Shown here: positions 54,452 through 64,000 of the stretch, piece after piece | Layout: each line of letters opens with the position of its first letter | Numbering within the stretch: the first letter of the stretch is position 1 | Assembly: GCA_013076295.1 (NCBI GenBank) | Contig: RQOL01000718.1 | Location: 4,748,081 to 4,812,080, forward strand | Direction of reading: 5' to 3' | Source: Sanderia malayensis | Taxonomy: Eukaryota; Cnidaria; Scyphozoa; Semaeostomeae; Pelagiidae | DNA: 64,000 bases | Made by a program: the position numbers and the translations under genes | The notes under the pieces: generated by a model | The model's database searches: none | The model's input: only the letters and a program-made list of their open reading frames with translations | What the model was told of the DNA's origin: nothing

Positions 54452-57400
54452 GGTCACTTCAAGAACTGTCAGAACCGACAAGCAAAATCTAAAGCTGGAA
54501 AAGATCAGATGGATTTATGCACAGCCCTCAGCAATCAAAACAAAAGGAAAATAGCAGCGACCGATACAAGTCTCAAAATGAAGAAACCAAACTTCCTTGT
54601 CGACTCGGACATTGAACTGTCAAGTGGAGACGAAGAAAAAGCTGTAGAACAGGATTTTAGAAAGTAATCAATTATTGTGTATTTCAGACATGCTATCTAA
54701 ATTTGATGAAATTCTCTTACTATCGATCAATTTATTGGTGACAGGAAGTATCCTCTTGATACGAGCCTCATTCATTTATTGGAAGCGTGTAGCGTAAGAA
54801 AATTGTTGCAGATTCTTTGGCTATAGCTTCCTCTTCTTTGAAAAACCTTTTATACCCTCCCTCAATGTCTATGATGCGAGCATTTCTGGCTTTTTCTTTT
54901 CAAAAAGGTTTTAAAGACACATGGATATTAGCAAAAAAATTTCACAGTTTTCTTTTAGAATTATAGGTAGCTTGTAAAGGTTTTAAGATAATGAAAAACA
55001 AGACTTTTTCTCCTCCTATGACAGGCATTTAGATGGCATAGATAGTGGTGTTGGGGTGTCATCTTGTGGGGAAGATGATAAAAGTGTCCATTGTTAAATG
55101 TCATCTGGTGATGGCCAAGCATTGTCTGAAGAGAATTCATTAGATTCTGAAGCAGAAGTTGTAGGCAATATTTCAGAAATTGATGATGAATGGAGGTCCA
55201 TCACTATATCTTTTCGATATGCTGATTCTTTATGCAAGCGGCTTGATGGGCTGATACAGTCTGGTCATAGTCATAAAGATAAGATATTTTATAAATATCT
55301 TACAGATGTTGTACAGATAGTTTACAATCCTCTGCACCATTATGATGAAAATGTCAAAGAATTTTTTTAGACACTGACGTACCTTGGTAGTAACAGAACA
55401 TACAACATGATTTGTGGTGCAATGGGTATAAGGCAAGGATAATGTAACTGCTCGGAGTCAAGGGTGAACCTCGGTGGACCAAGCCAAGAGACTCTGCGAA
55501 AAGGTCAAGCTCCATTCACAAGGAAATCAGGAGTTATCAAGCACTTAAGTCTGCTCAATTACAAACTGATGAAATGCAGCAGTTCATCTTTGCAAACTGC
55601 TTCAGTGGTATCTGATGATAATTTGGTAGCCTATCCGTTCGTGTTAAGCAATGACAGAACTTCTCTTAAACCATCAATACAATTCGATGAAAGAAACAAA
55701 GTCAATGTAGGTCTGATAAAGAGAGTTTGTTTAGACTTTGTTAAGGAGAATGCATTTCTATCAAAAGAAACCTTACAAGCGCAGCTGTTGTGTGAAGCAA
55801 TGGTGTCTTCTGTAACATTGTTATATAATAAATCCAGCTTACCAATAACGGTGAACATAGCACAGAAAGGGAAAACTGGTGATGAGTTGAAGATGTTCAG
55901 TGAACAAGTTAAACTGCTACAGATGTGTGAGAACTGCGTCACACATAACAGAGCTTTGGAAATGATATTACTGAATGACCAATCTTACACTTGTAACAGC
56001 TTCTGTCAGCAGTGCTTTGATTTAAATGATGTTTGCATCGACTGCAAAGGAAAAGGGCAGGCTCGATCTCCCACATTCGCTTTAGGCTCGATCTCTCACA
56101 TTCCATCCATAAGGTCATGCAAAGTATGCGTTGACAGCAGGATCAGATGCGTCAAAAGAGTGACTGTAGCGCTCACTGTTGACTGTGAGGAGAGGAATAA
56201 GTAGTGCCTCATGAAATTGAAAGCTGAGCTAGAGGAAGGCACGATAGATCCTGAGCTAACTCTCCTCTCTGTGCTTCCTGATTGTCCGTACGTTTTGAAA
56301 ACATGCAAAGCAAGTTTTGCCAATTGGCCACTGCAACTTTCCAACGAGCAAGGAAACCTGTCTCCATTATACACACTCCGCAACAAAGCTGATCCAGATG
56401 TGCGAAGAGAAATGAAGCAGTTTCATTTCATTTCATGTTCACAACCGTGATCACCAAGATGCAACAGCAGTTATGACTCTGCGACCCTGAGCTTTGTGAC
56501 TATTTGGCAAACTTGGGATATGTGAGCCAAACAATCATTCCTAAGACAGTTCGTTTCACTGAAAAAAAATCGAGCTCACATGTACCCAAACCTTCTAAGC
56601 GTGTCTGTGGGTCCTCACGGATGTTTTCTTTCATTTGATGAAACAAAGGAAAATTCCAAGATATTCAAGGCCAAGTTTCACAATCCAGTCAGTGAAATTC
56701 AACTAGTCACTGATAACATAGCCGGGCGTCACATATCCTATAATGATGGTATAATTTTTTGCTGGGGGAAAGCTTCCCCAATATCTTTTTATCCAATAGA
56801 TAAGCGCCGTGATCCATGCATTGCTGTTGAAAAGATAAAGCAAGGAAAGATTTAGACAAAGTAATGGAAGAATTGCAATTAAGTAAGGATGTTTCTATAA
56901 AGGAATGCAAAAGCTTCTGTCAACATTTCAGACATGAATCCGTAATTTCTACGAAGAGAAGAAACTGAAAAATAATGTGATTCATTTCGATGGTGCAGAA
57001 GCTTTTACTTTCGAAGGCGTAGCCTTTGTTGATGAGATATTGATGTACGCTACATGCCAATCACAAAGAGGAGTATTGCAAATCACCACACAACGAAACG
57101 CAATTGGCTTAAAAGGTGAGGCAAGTGTCATTATGGAGTATCCTGATGACTGGAGAAATGTCTCTTCAGCTCTCTTGATCCACAGTGGTGGCCTTGTCAT
57201 CTGTCACACTTCTAAACTTAGCAACAGGAGCCTGTCTAGCTATTTTAGCAGAGACGTATCCAAAATATGGTTGCCGTTATAAAGATGGATTTTGTTTACC
57301 TGCAAGAATGACAAAAGAGTTTTATTCTGGCAACAGGATGGTGTTCAAACATTTGCTGGCACAGAAGAAGAAGGAAGTAAGGAAGGAACAACGGAATATC

Positions 57401-58200
57401 CACGTTTTTACTCTCCAACTGGAATCTGCACCGAATTTGACCATGTTGTTTATGTATGTGATTACAAACCTGGCTCCATTCACGAGATCACTACCATGAA
57501 AGAACAGCATCATTTTTAAAGGCCATAAGGAATCTCGTTGATGCTTTCTCAGTGCACGAAAAGCACAAGAAATATGAGACCAAGTTGCTTCAGGGTGCAA
57601 TTGTACTGGTTTCAGAGTGCTTAGACGTCATGCAGAGTAACATCCATCAGATCAACAAATCCCACAAGAATCTCCCAAAGAAGTTGAATGGCCCAGAGGG
57701 CAGCATTTCAGCAAAGACCCTAGATTCTATCAAGATCTTAGACTGGGGTTTAAAGCAACTTGAGAGAGGTGTTTGAGTACACAGACGTCCTGAACACCTT
57801 ACAGTTAAAAGATGTGGAGTTCCCAGCACCCATTCTATCTGGAAAAATGTCCATTAAGGACATATTATCAATGAGGGAATGGGCCTCCTCTAATGGCAGT
57901 GTGGTTCGCCAAAGAAGTGTTCGCCAAGAAACAACTATGGCAAAGGCTGGAACACTTCCAGAGGCAGCTTACCTTATGGAATTGCAACCAACAATCAATA
58001 AATCAGATGATATTGATGGTGAAATTGAAAGAGAACAGGATGAACGGAACGAATACAAGACAGAAGATGATGAATTGAGTGAAGATGAAGTTGTCTCAGA
58101 ATTTCAGACTAGTGAAGTTGAAATAGAGGCCAATTTTCTTATTGGACAACGCTCCCAGCATGGAAGAGTTGTGAGACTAAATAATAGGTTGATTCATTGA
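54452..58200 (+). pseudogene. NHL-repeat protein with B-box-like Cys region, frameshifted
   Basis: Upstream exons (about 54477-54664, LVDSDIELSSGDEEKAVEQD; 55023-55096, DGIDSGVGVSSCGEDD) are followed by a long last exon. Landmarks: LDGLIQSGHSHKDKIFYKYL (55230s), PFTRKSGVIKHLSLLNYKLM (55510s), NDRTSLKPSIQFDERNKVNV (55650s), a Cys-His region with CNSFCQQCFDLNDVCIDC (about 55990) and CKVCVDSRIRC (about 56120), an NHL/beta-propeller-like repeat VQTFAGTEEEGSKEG...RFYSPTGIC (about 57345-57430), and an acidic C-terminus ending at 58200. Similar multi-copy proteins occur, as I recall, in corals. At least six frameshifts or stops (near 55085, 55370, 55445, 56205, 56855, 57280, 57520, 57775) make it a pseudogene. 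Confidence 0.6.
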
Positions 58201-58307
58201 CTTTAACAAATGAAAGAAAGGTGATACGCTGCTTCTGTTAGTTTAATTGTTCTGTCGTTTTCTGTTGATTTGTAACCATTGAAAGTTTGAAAAGTAGTGT
58301 TCTATAG

Positions 58308-59030
58308 TCTAATATTAATAATCTGCAGAGGTCACGTAATGACACACTTTGTTGCCAAAAACAATAGATTCAACCCGAAACAATAGGTCGAACGCCAAAA
58401 AACAATGGGCCGAAACGGCGAACCGTGTAATCACAAAGGCTTTTTTGTTTAAGGGTACATGGCGATGTATTTCACAATGAATGTTTAGTTTATTATTTTA
58501 ACCAGGGTAATGGATTTTGTTTTTCGATTTTCTCCCAAATTATTGAATTATTCCACTAATTATTCTGCTAATTGTGCTATCACGAAAAAACGACGGTTTA
58601 CGCTGGCGAAACTTCCAAATTCGCGTCCCCAACTCCATTTTCGAAAAGAGTATTCGCTCTTCGCGTGACCCGTTTCGCCTTTTCCTGCAATTTGATTGGC
58701 TCTTTTCGTGCGACTCATTATTCGCCCTCGGGTTGCAGCAGGTACTTTTGAAGAAGACGCGTGTTTTTCTTTTGCACACAAATGGCGCCTTGCAAAGTGT
58801 TTTACGAGCTGATTTATCTTTGTAAAGAGCTGCTAATTGTTTCAAAGACCCCTGGAGAGTTGCAGGAAACAATTCGGAACGCAGGTGACAGCGGTATTTT
58901 AAGTTGAAATAGGTATGGTTTTTGTAGTAGGCGTTGCTTCCGCAAGCTTGCAACGCTTAGGCCCAATGAAAACAAAGTCAAAGTTATGAATTTTTCAGGC
59001 GCTATTTGCACGATTTTCCCCATTTAAACT
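58308..59030 (+). mobile_element. Helitron (5' end intact), plus orientation
   Basis: Starts TCTAATATTAATAATCTG, matching the TC ends of the Helitrons at 5153, 8085 and 34709, and shares their interior (CAATAGATTCAACCCGAAAC; inverted CCTAAGCGTTGCAAGC near 58945). No CTAG hairpin end follows directly: the sequence passes into microsatellite at about 59040, and a hairpin-like unit at 59367-59474 may be its displaced end. Confidence 0.65.
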
Positions 59031-59039
59031 TTCCACAAG

Positions 59040-59990
59040 TGTTTGCATGTTTGTATAGTAGGTATAGTATGTATAGTATGTTTTTTGTAGGTATAGTATG
59101 TTTTTATGGTAGGTATAGTATGTATAGTATGGTTTTATAGTAGGTATAGTATGTATTTATAGTAGGTATAGTAGGTATAGCATGTTTTTATAGTAGGTAT
59201 AGTATGTATTTATAGTAGGTATAGTATGTTTTTATAGTAGGTATAGTAGGTATAGTATGTTTGTATAGTAGGTATAGTATGTTGGTATACTAAGTATAGT
59301 ATGTTTGTATATAGTAGGTATATAATAGGTTTATATGTAGGTATGTATGTAGGTATGTATGTATGTATGGGCATGAACGGGAGTGAATGCAGCGTGCTCG
59401 CACGCTAACCAGATTAAGCTTATTTTTAATGAACGGGCTCTGGGGAGGGAGCGAAGCGACCGAGCCCAGCTCATGTTTGTATGTATGTATGTATGTATGT
59501 ATGTATGTAGGTATGTATGTATGTATGTATGTATGTATGTATGTAGGTATGGAGGTATAGTACTTTTTATAGTAGTTATAGTATGTTTGTATTGAAGGTA
59601 TAGTATGTTTTTATAGTATGTAGGTATAGTATGGTATGTTTGTATAGTAGGTATGTATGTATAGTATGTTTTTTAGTAGGTATAGTATGTATATAGTATG
59701 TTTTTTAGTAGGTATAGTATGTTTTTATGCTAGGTATAGTATGTATAGTTTGTTTTTATAGTAGGTATAGTAGGTATAGTATGTTTTTATAGTACATAGG
59801 CATCGTATGTTTTTATAGTATGTAGGTATAGTATGGTTTTATAGTAGGTATGGTATGTTTTTATAGTAGGTATAGTATGTTTGTATGTAGGTATAGTAAT
59901 GTACAGTGTGTATAGTAATGTATGGTATAATATGGCATATATATTAATGTTTAGTAATATATAGTAATGTATAGTAGTATATGGTAATGT
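59040..59990. repeat. GTATAGTA-type microsatellite
   Basis: Irregular repeats of GTAGGTATAGTATGT with variants over about 0.9 kb, including pure GTAT runs (59340-59370, 59480-59550). A 108-bp GC-rich palindromic unit (59367-59474) resembles those at 5788-6490. Confidence 0.9.
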
Positions 59991-61030
59991 ATAACATAAT
60001 GAAATACATAGTATGGTACAGTAGAGAACAGACAAGTTATATACCTTGCAGAAAAACTGCAACATTCAAAACAGTGAGTGAGAAAATATTGTATATATCA
60101 TATTATCAATATTAATTCATAACACATATATAATCTTTGTTTACATAATAAAGAAAGACAATCAAATAACAATGCATCAAAGAATAAATAATATATAATA
60201 AAGTCATTAATATATTATAACTTCTAACATGTAAATTTTCATGCTGAATAGTGTTGTTATTTCATTGTGATTTATAGGAAAATGAAAGAAGTTTACTGAA
60301 TAATCACAGCATTATTTAGTGTGGGAGTCAACCTTTAATTAATGTCCATTTATATCTACTTATGCATTACCTGATTATTATTCAACTCAACATACCCTCT
60401 CTATTTCTACATTAATTCCTAGTTCACTTTAATCTATAGTCTTTGCCATTCATACTTTAACTATGTGGCATTATTGTAACATCGGAATTCACCCAACACC
60501 ACGTTGCTTCCATACGTCCAGAAGACCTTGATTTCATTCTTTTCTGCGGGGCCATCTTGATATTGTTGCTATAGTTTCAAAAGACAATAGCTTTGACTCG
60601 AGCGCGCGAAAATCTTTTTAGATTTCGATTGCACCAATTTCAAGTAAGTGAAAAATTTGTCTAAATAACTTTTGGAAGTTTAAACATTTAAGAAAACAAA
60701 GCCATATTACTTAAAACAGCCTTAAATGTATCCATAGTTATTAACAACAATTTTACAGTCACTGTGTAACAACATTTAATACTACTTACCTTTGTTTACT
60801 TCAGCCTTCTTATTCAATTTACCTGCTCATTCAGATTTGTAAGTATCTTCTCCTATTGCTATGATTTTCAATCTTTGCTCTTCATATATTCATTCCCACA
60901 ATATTATAAGAATATTGTTAATTGAGATATACAACATTTTCAAATTCTTCATAATTCTCCTTCAGCAGCATTTTCCATTAACCTTATACTAATTTTACAT
61001 GCATTTCAACATTTCATTTTAAGAACATTT
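59991..61030. other. No certain gene; possible promoter of the next gene
   Basis: AT-rich. Around 60540-60650 a less AT-rich patch (GCGGGGCCATCTTGATATTG) could be a promoter/5' UTR with a GT donor near 60644 for the small gene below. Confidence 0.35.
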
Positions 61031-61034
61031 CAAC

Positions 61035-61599
61035 ATGGCAAATGCAAAGCCAAAGGAAAAGCAAATTGTCATAACTGTTGGCAAAGACACCAAAGTAATT
61101 ATATTAAATACATTAATATATTTATTAATAAATTTCCCATCTTCATAACTGCTATCAACCATTATTCTTGGCATCCTCTTAATAGCATATAGCAGTATTT
61201 CTGCGCTAAAAAAGAAATGTGCCGACCAATTCCCGGAATTGGCCGGCAAACGATTTAACTTTATCTTTGCTACTGGGAGAAGAATCCCAACGAAAGAAAT
61301 TGTGTATGTACACCCTTTTACATTGTATTTCACATGACTAACATCCTAACTTTAACAATGGCATTCCATCTTTTTACAGAATTTTAATTACCTTTAATAT
61401 CAAAATCTTATATGTGTTAATTTACAGAACACAAACAGAGGCTTTTATTAAAAATGGCGAAGGCCAAAGAAAAAGAAGGGCCCCCAAAAAAGAGGGTGGG
61501 AAGGTGGTCACCCAAAACCCTTCCCACAAACTTACGGCTGAGCAGGCCCAACTGGCACGTGGTGCCAAAATTGTGAAGATTTCTTATTTTAATATGTAG
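61035..61599 (+). CDS. Small three-exon gene, possible ubiquitin-like fold
   Basis: Exon 1, 61035-61095 (MANAKPKEKQIVITVGKDTK before a GT); exon 2, about 61196-61302 (ISALKKKCADQFPELAGKRF, FIFATGRRIPTKEIV before GTATGT); exon 3, about 61428-61599 (TQTEAFIKNGEGQRKRRAPK, HKLTAEQAQLARGAK, stop). The pattern beta strand, K-rich helix, F-N-F-I-F, 'GRRIP' turn and 'I-K-N-G-E' resembles ubiquitin-like proteins, but this is a by-eye inference. It is intact and not inside a recognised transposon, so it may be a genuine host gene. No RNA evidence is available to me. Confidence 0.42.
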
Positions 61600-62189
61600 A
61601 TACTGTACATAGTTTTACAGTAAAAACCTGCATATAAGAACCTCCTATTTTTAACAACCTAGCAGCCAATATTCCATTTTTCTGTGTATTTTTCCATAGT
61701 CATGTTTACATGATATTGTCTTCTAGTTTACTGATTGTTTTTCATTCTTCACAACCAAAATAGCTACAAAATAAGATGGAGGATCTTATATGTGGGTTTT
61801 TACTGTTTGTAGATAGTTTGTAAACAGTTTGTAGTTAAGTAGTTATGTTGTTCGATAGTTTGTAATTATGTAGTTTGATAGTTTGTGGTTAAGTAGTTAT
61901 GTAGCTTAGTGGTCTTGGTCATGCATGAATTATTCATACCCAGAATAATTTACCTTTTTTCGGCCTAGCAATCAATCTCACAAATGCTCCATATTTATGC
62001 ATGGTCAATGCTTTTTCCTGTTTAAATAGTTGTTAATTCAGTTCATCGTAATATTCAGTTCCATTGATACATTATTGTTCTAATTTTAAAACCCACATAT
62101 TAATTGGACACTTACCACAAAAAAAAACCAAGTAGGGACATCCTTTCCTTTTTCTGTTCAGCAATCAACACCTGCAACAATAACATTAT
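61600..62189. other. No gene recognised
   Basis: 3' flank of the small gene, with short GTAGTTAAGTAGTTATGTAG-like repeats at 61800-61910. Confidence 0.4.
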
Positions 62190-63998
62190 GTGAAACCATT
62201 AACCAAACACATTTACCCAGGCCTGCCATGCCAGTTGACTATTTTGAATGAAAGGATGCATATTCTCTTCCAATATGTGATATCTGAACCAACCCACTTA
62301 ATAGGGGACTCTGAATCCTGTATTGATCTTATTTTTACTGACCAACCAAATCTGTTTATCGAGTATGGTGTTCACCCATCATTATATGATCAGTGTCATC
62401 ATCAAATTATTTTCGGAAAGTTATCTGTTTCAAACACAGCACCACCTCCCTACACCCGCAGCATCTGGAATTATAACAAAGCTAACATCTATTCCATTAT
62501 GCAAAGTATCACAAGGTTTAGCTGGCACGAGCATCTTGACAAAATAACATGCCCCAACGAGCAAGTTGAATTTTATAACGAAGTGCTTTTAAACATTTAT
62601 TCAAATTTTATTCCCAATGAGGTAAAAATTATAAAGCCCAATCAAGCACCATGGATTACCAAATCTGTGAAGAAATTCCTTAGGAAAAAAAACCACGCCT
62701 ACAAAAATGTTGTAAAAAATGGGCGCCCGGATAATAAGCTTGATGGGATAAAAACTATGATCTCTGAAGGTGCAAAAATGATTGAAAATGCCAAACAAAA
62801 CTACCTTCGTAAGATAGGGTGAACTTTGGCAAATCCTGGGACCTCTAGTAAAAGATATTGGTCCCTTATCAACAGCGTTCTCAACAAGGCAAAGATCCCT
62901 ATAATACCATCCCTGTTGGATAATGGGTTATTTGTAACAGATTTTACTGAAAAGGCGCAGTTATTTAATGACTACTTCATACTTCAATGCACAACAATAG
63001 ACACAGGCAGTGAGATCCCATCAGAAGTACAAGAAAATTCTACTTTAATAAAAGACTTTACTGTTAGTGAGGAAAAGATACTGAGCGTTATAAGATCCCT
63101 TAACCCTAGCAAGGCACACGGCTGGGATGAAATCTCTATAAGAATGATAAAACTAAGCGACGCAGCGCTGGTCACTCCTCTCCAAATTATATTTTCTAAC
63201 TGTTTGAAACAAGGCATATTTCCCGAAATATGGAAGTGTGCCAATGTAGTTCCAGTTCACAAGAAGAATGAAAAGAATGTAAAGAGTAACTATCGCCCAA
63301 TTTCTCTTTTACCAATTTTTGGGAAAGTACTTGAAAAGCTCATATATGATTCTTTATACTCACATCTCACCTCATGTGAGCTGCTCAACCCAAATCAGTC
63401 AGGCTTTCGTCCAGGTGACTCAACTGTCAACCAACTGATTTCCATTACGCATACAATATTTCAAGCGTTTGATTGCAATCCCCCTCTAGATGTCCGCTCG
63501 GTTTTTCTTGATATTTCCAAAGCGTTCGACAGGGTATGGCATGATGGTCTCATTTATAAGTTAAAGCGCTCTGGCGTTTCAGGGCCACTTCTTTCTCTCA
63601 TTCAAAGTTTTCTGAAGGTTCGTAAACAGCGAACTGTGTTGAATGGTCTTTGTTCTAATTGGGGAGAAGTAACAGCAGGAGTGCCTCAGGGCTCTATACT
63701 AGGACCGCTGTTTTTTCTTGTGTACATAAATGATCTCACTTCAGATTTGAAATGTAATGCAAAACTTTTTGCTGATGATACATCTCTTTTTACGGTTGTT
63801 GAAGATCCAAATGCAGCTGCAGAGGACATGAATCATGATCTGGAGTTAATAAGCCAATGGGCACATAACTGGAGGATGTCATTTAATCCCGACCCACATA
63901 AACAAGCAGTGGAACTACTACTTTCCAAAAAAGGCTAGCGACGGATCACCCAGTTATTCTTTTCAATGACATACCTGTGAAAAAAGTAAGCGAGCACA
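62190..63998 (+). pseudogene. CR1/Jockey-type LINE: end of endonuclease and reverse transcriptase
   Basis: Starts mid-endonuclease (ISEPTHLIGDSESCIDLIFT, the SDH-type region appearing as YDQCHHQIIF), then a linker (NQAPWITKSVKKFLRKKNHA) to a TGA at 62820-62822, and RT from 62829: LNPSKAHGWDEISIRMIKLS, NYRPISLLPIFGKVLEKLIY, FLDISKAFDRVWHDGLIYKL, VPQGSILGPLFFLVYINDL, LFADDTSLFTVVED. It copies its RNA at a nicked target site. The 5' end is truncated. One stop separates EN and RT, and a frame change follows 63936. The element continues past the window. Assignment within the Jockey superfamily is approximate. Confidence 0.88.
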
Positions 63999-64000
63999 AA

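Noticed and set aside
58540..58953. Minus-strand 137-residue frame
   Set aside because: Lies in the Helitron interior shared, non-coding, with 4700-5150, 7600-8085 and 34070-34700.
59787..60065. Minus-strand 92-residue frame rich in Tyr, Thr, Leu and Ile
   Set aside because: Composition comes from the adjoining TATAGTA microsatellite.

Overview
This window reads as nuclear DNA of an animal, most likely a cnidarian and probably an anthozoan (coral or sea anemone). The reasons are AT-rich sequence, GT-AG introns in many coding blocks, and a mixed transposable-element (TE) fauna of Ty3/Gypsy, BEL/Pao, Penelope-like, CR1/Jockey-type LINE, Helitron, Harbinger, Kolobok-like, Academ-like and KDZ-like elements. 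The organism call rests on overall resemblance and was not tested by any search. I see no rRNA, tRNA or CRISPR array, and almost no convincing single-copy host gene. A small three-exon gene at 61.0-61.6 kb and an NHL-repeat relic at 54.4-58.2 kb are the nearest candidates.

Region 1-30.6 kb is a stack of insertions inside insertions. A Harbinger transposase (1954-2741, resuming at 30053-30546) is split by a 27.3-kb block, 2742-30052, with about 42-bp terminal inverted repeats (TIRs) and a perfect 8-bp target-site duplication (TSD). That block carries a broken gene with an N-terminal PB1 domain, zinc fingers and a long conserved region that I take to be a candidate transposase. The gene is interrupted by a MITE (14329-15592), a Ty3/Gypsy element (16171-25560) and a small LTR element (27379-28713). 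The Gypsy element is itself split by a Kolobok-like transposon (18589-23468) with TTAA TSDs. A Helitron (3049-8085, itself containing a TIR element and a second Helitron) and a BEL/Pao element (8437-12611) lie upstream of the gene. Subtracting the nested elements leaves an outer transposon of about 6.1 kb.

Region 31-52 kb holds two convergent multi-exon genes. The plus-strand gene (31455-37134) has a SWIM/CxC-like cysteine cluster and resembles KDZ-transposase-associated or HMGXB3-like proteins. The minus-strand gene (about 50570-39188) encodes, in order, an OTU-type cysteine-protease signature, a PHD-like finger and a Ulp1/C48 protease with a visible His-Asp-Cys triad. A Penelope-like element with an inverted copy of its tail, plus a Helitron inside it, interrupts the first gene. 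A complete-ended 6.04-kb transposon (43471-49511; 55-60-bp TIRs, near-perfect 9-bp TSD) interrupts the second. It carries a DUF6589-like transposase gene and a convergent RecQ-type helicase gene, which fits the AcademH lineage as I recall it.

Region 52-64 kb holds a 656-bp MITE, the frameshifted NHL-repeat gene, a Helitron 5' end, about 0.9 kb of GTATAGTA-type microsatellite, the small gene with a possible ubiquitin-like fold, and a LINE running off the right edge.

A recurring layout is a transposase gene facing a convergent accessory gene. It is seen in the Academ-like (RecQ), Kolobok-like (P2X7-cytoplasmic-domain-like) and KDZ-like (OTU/Ulp1) elements. Nearly every coding region carries stops or frameshifts, so most copies are probably inactive.
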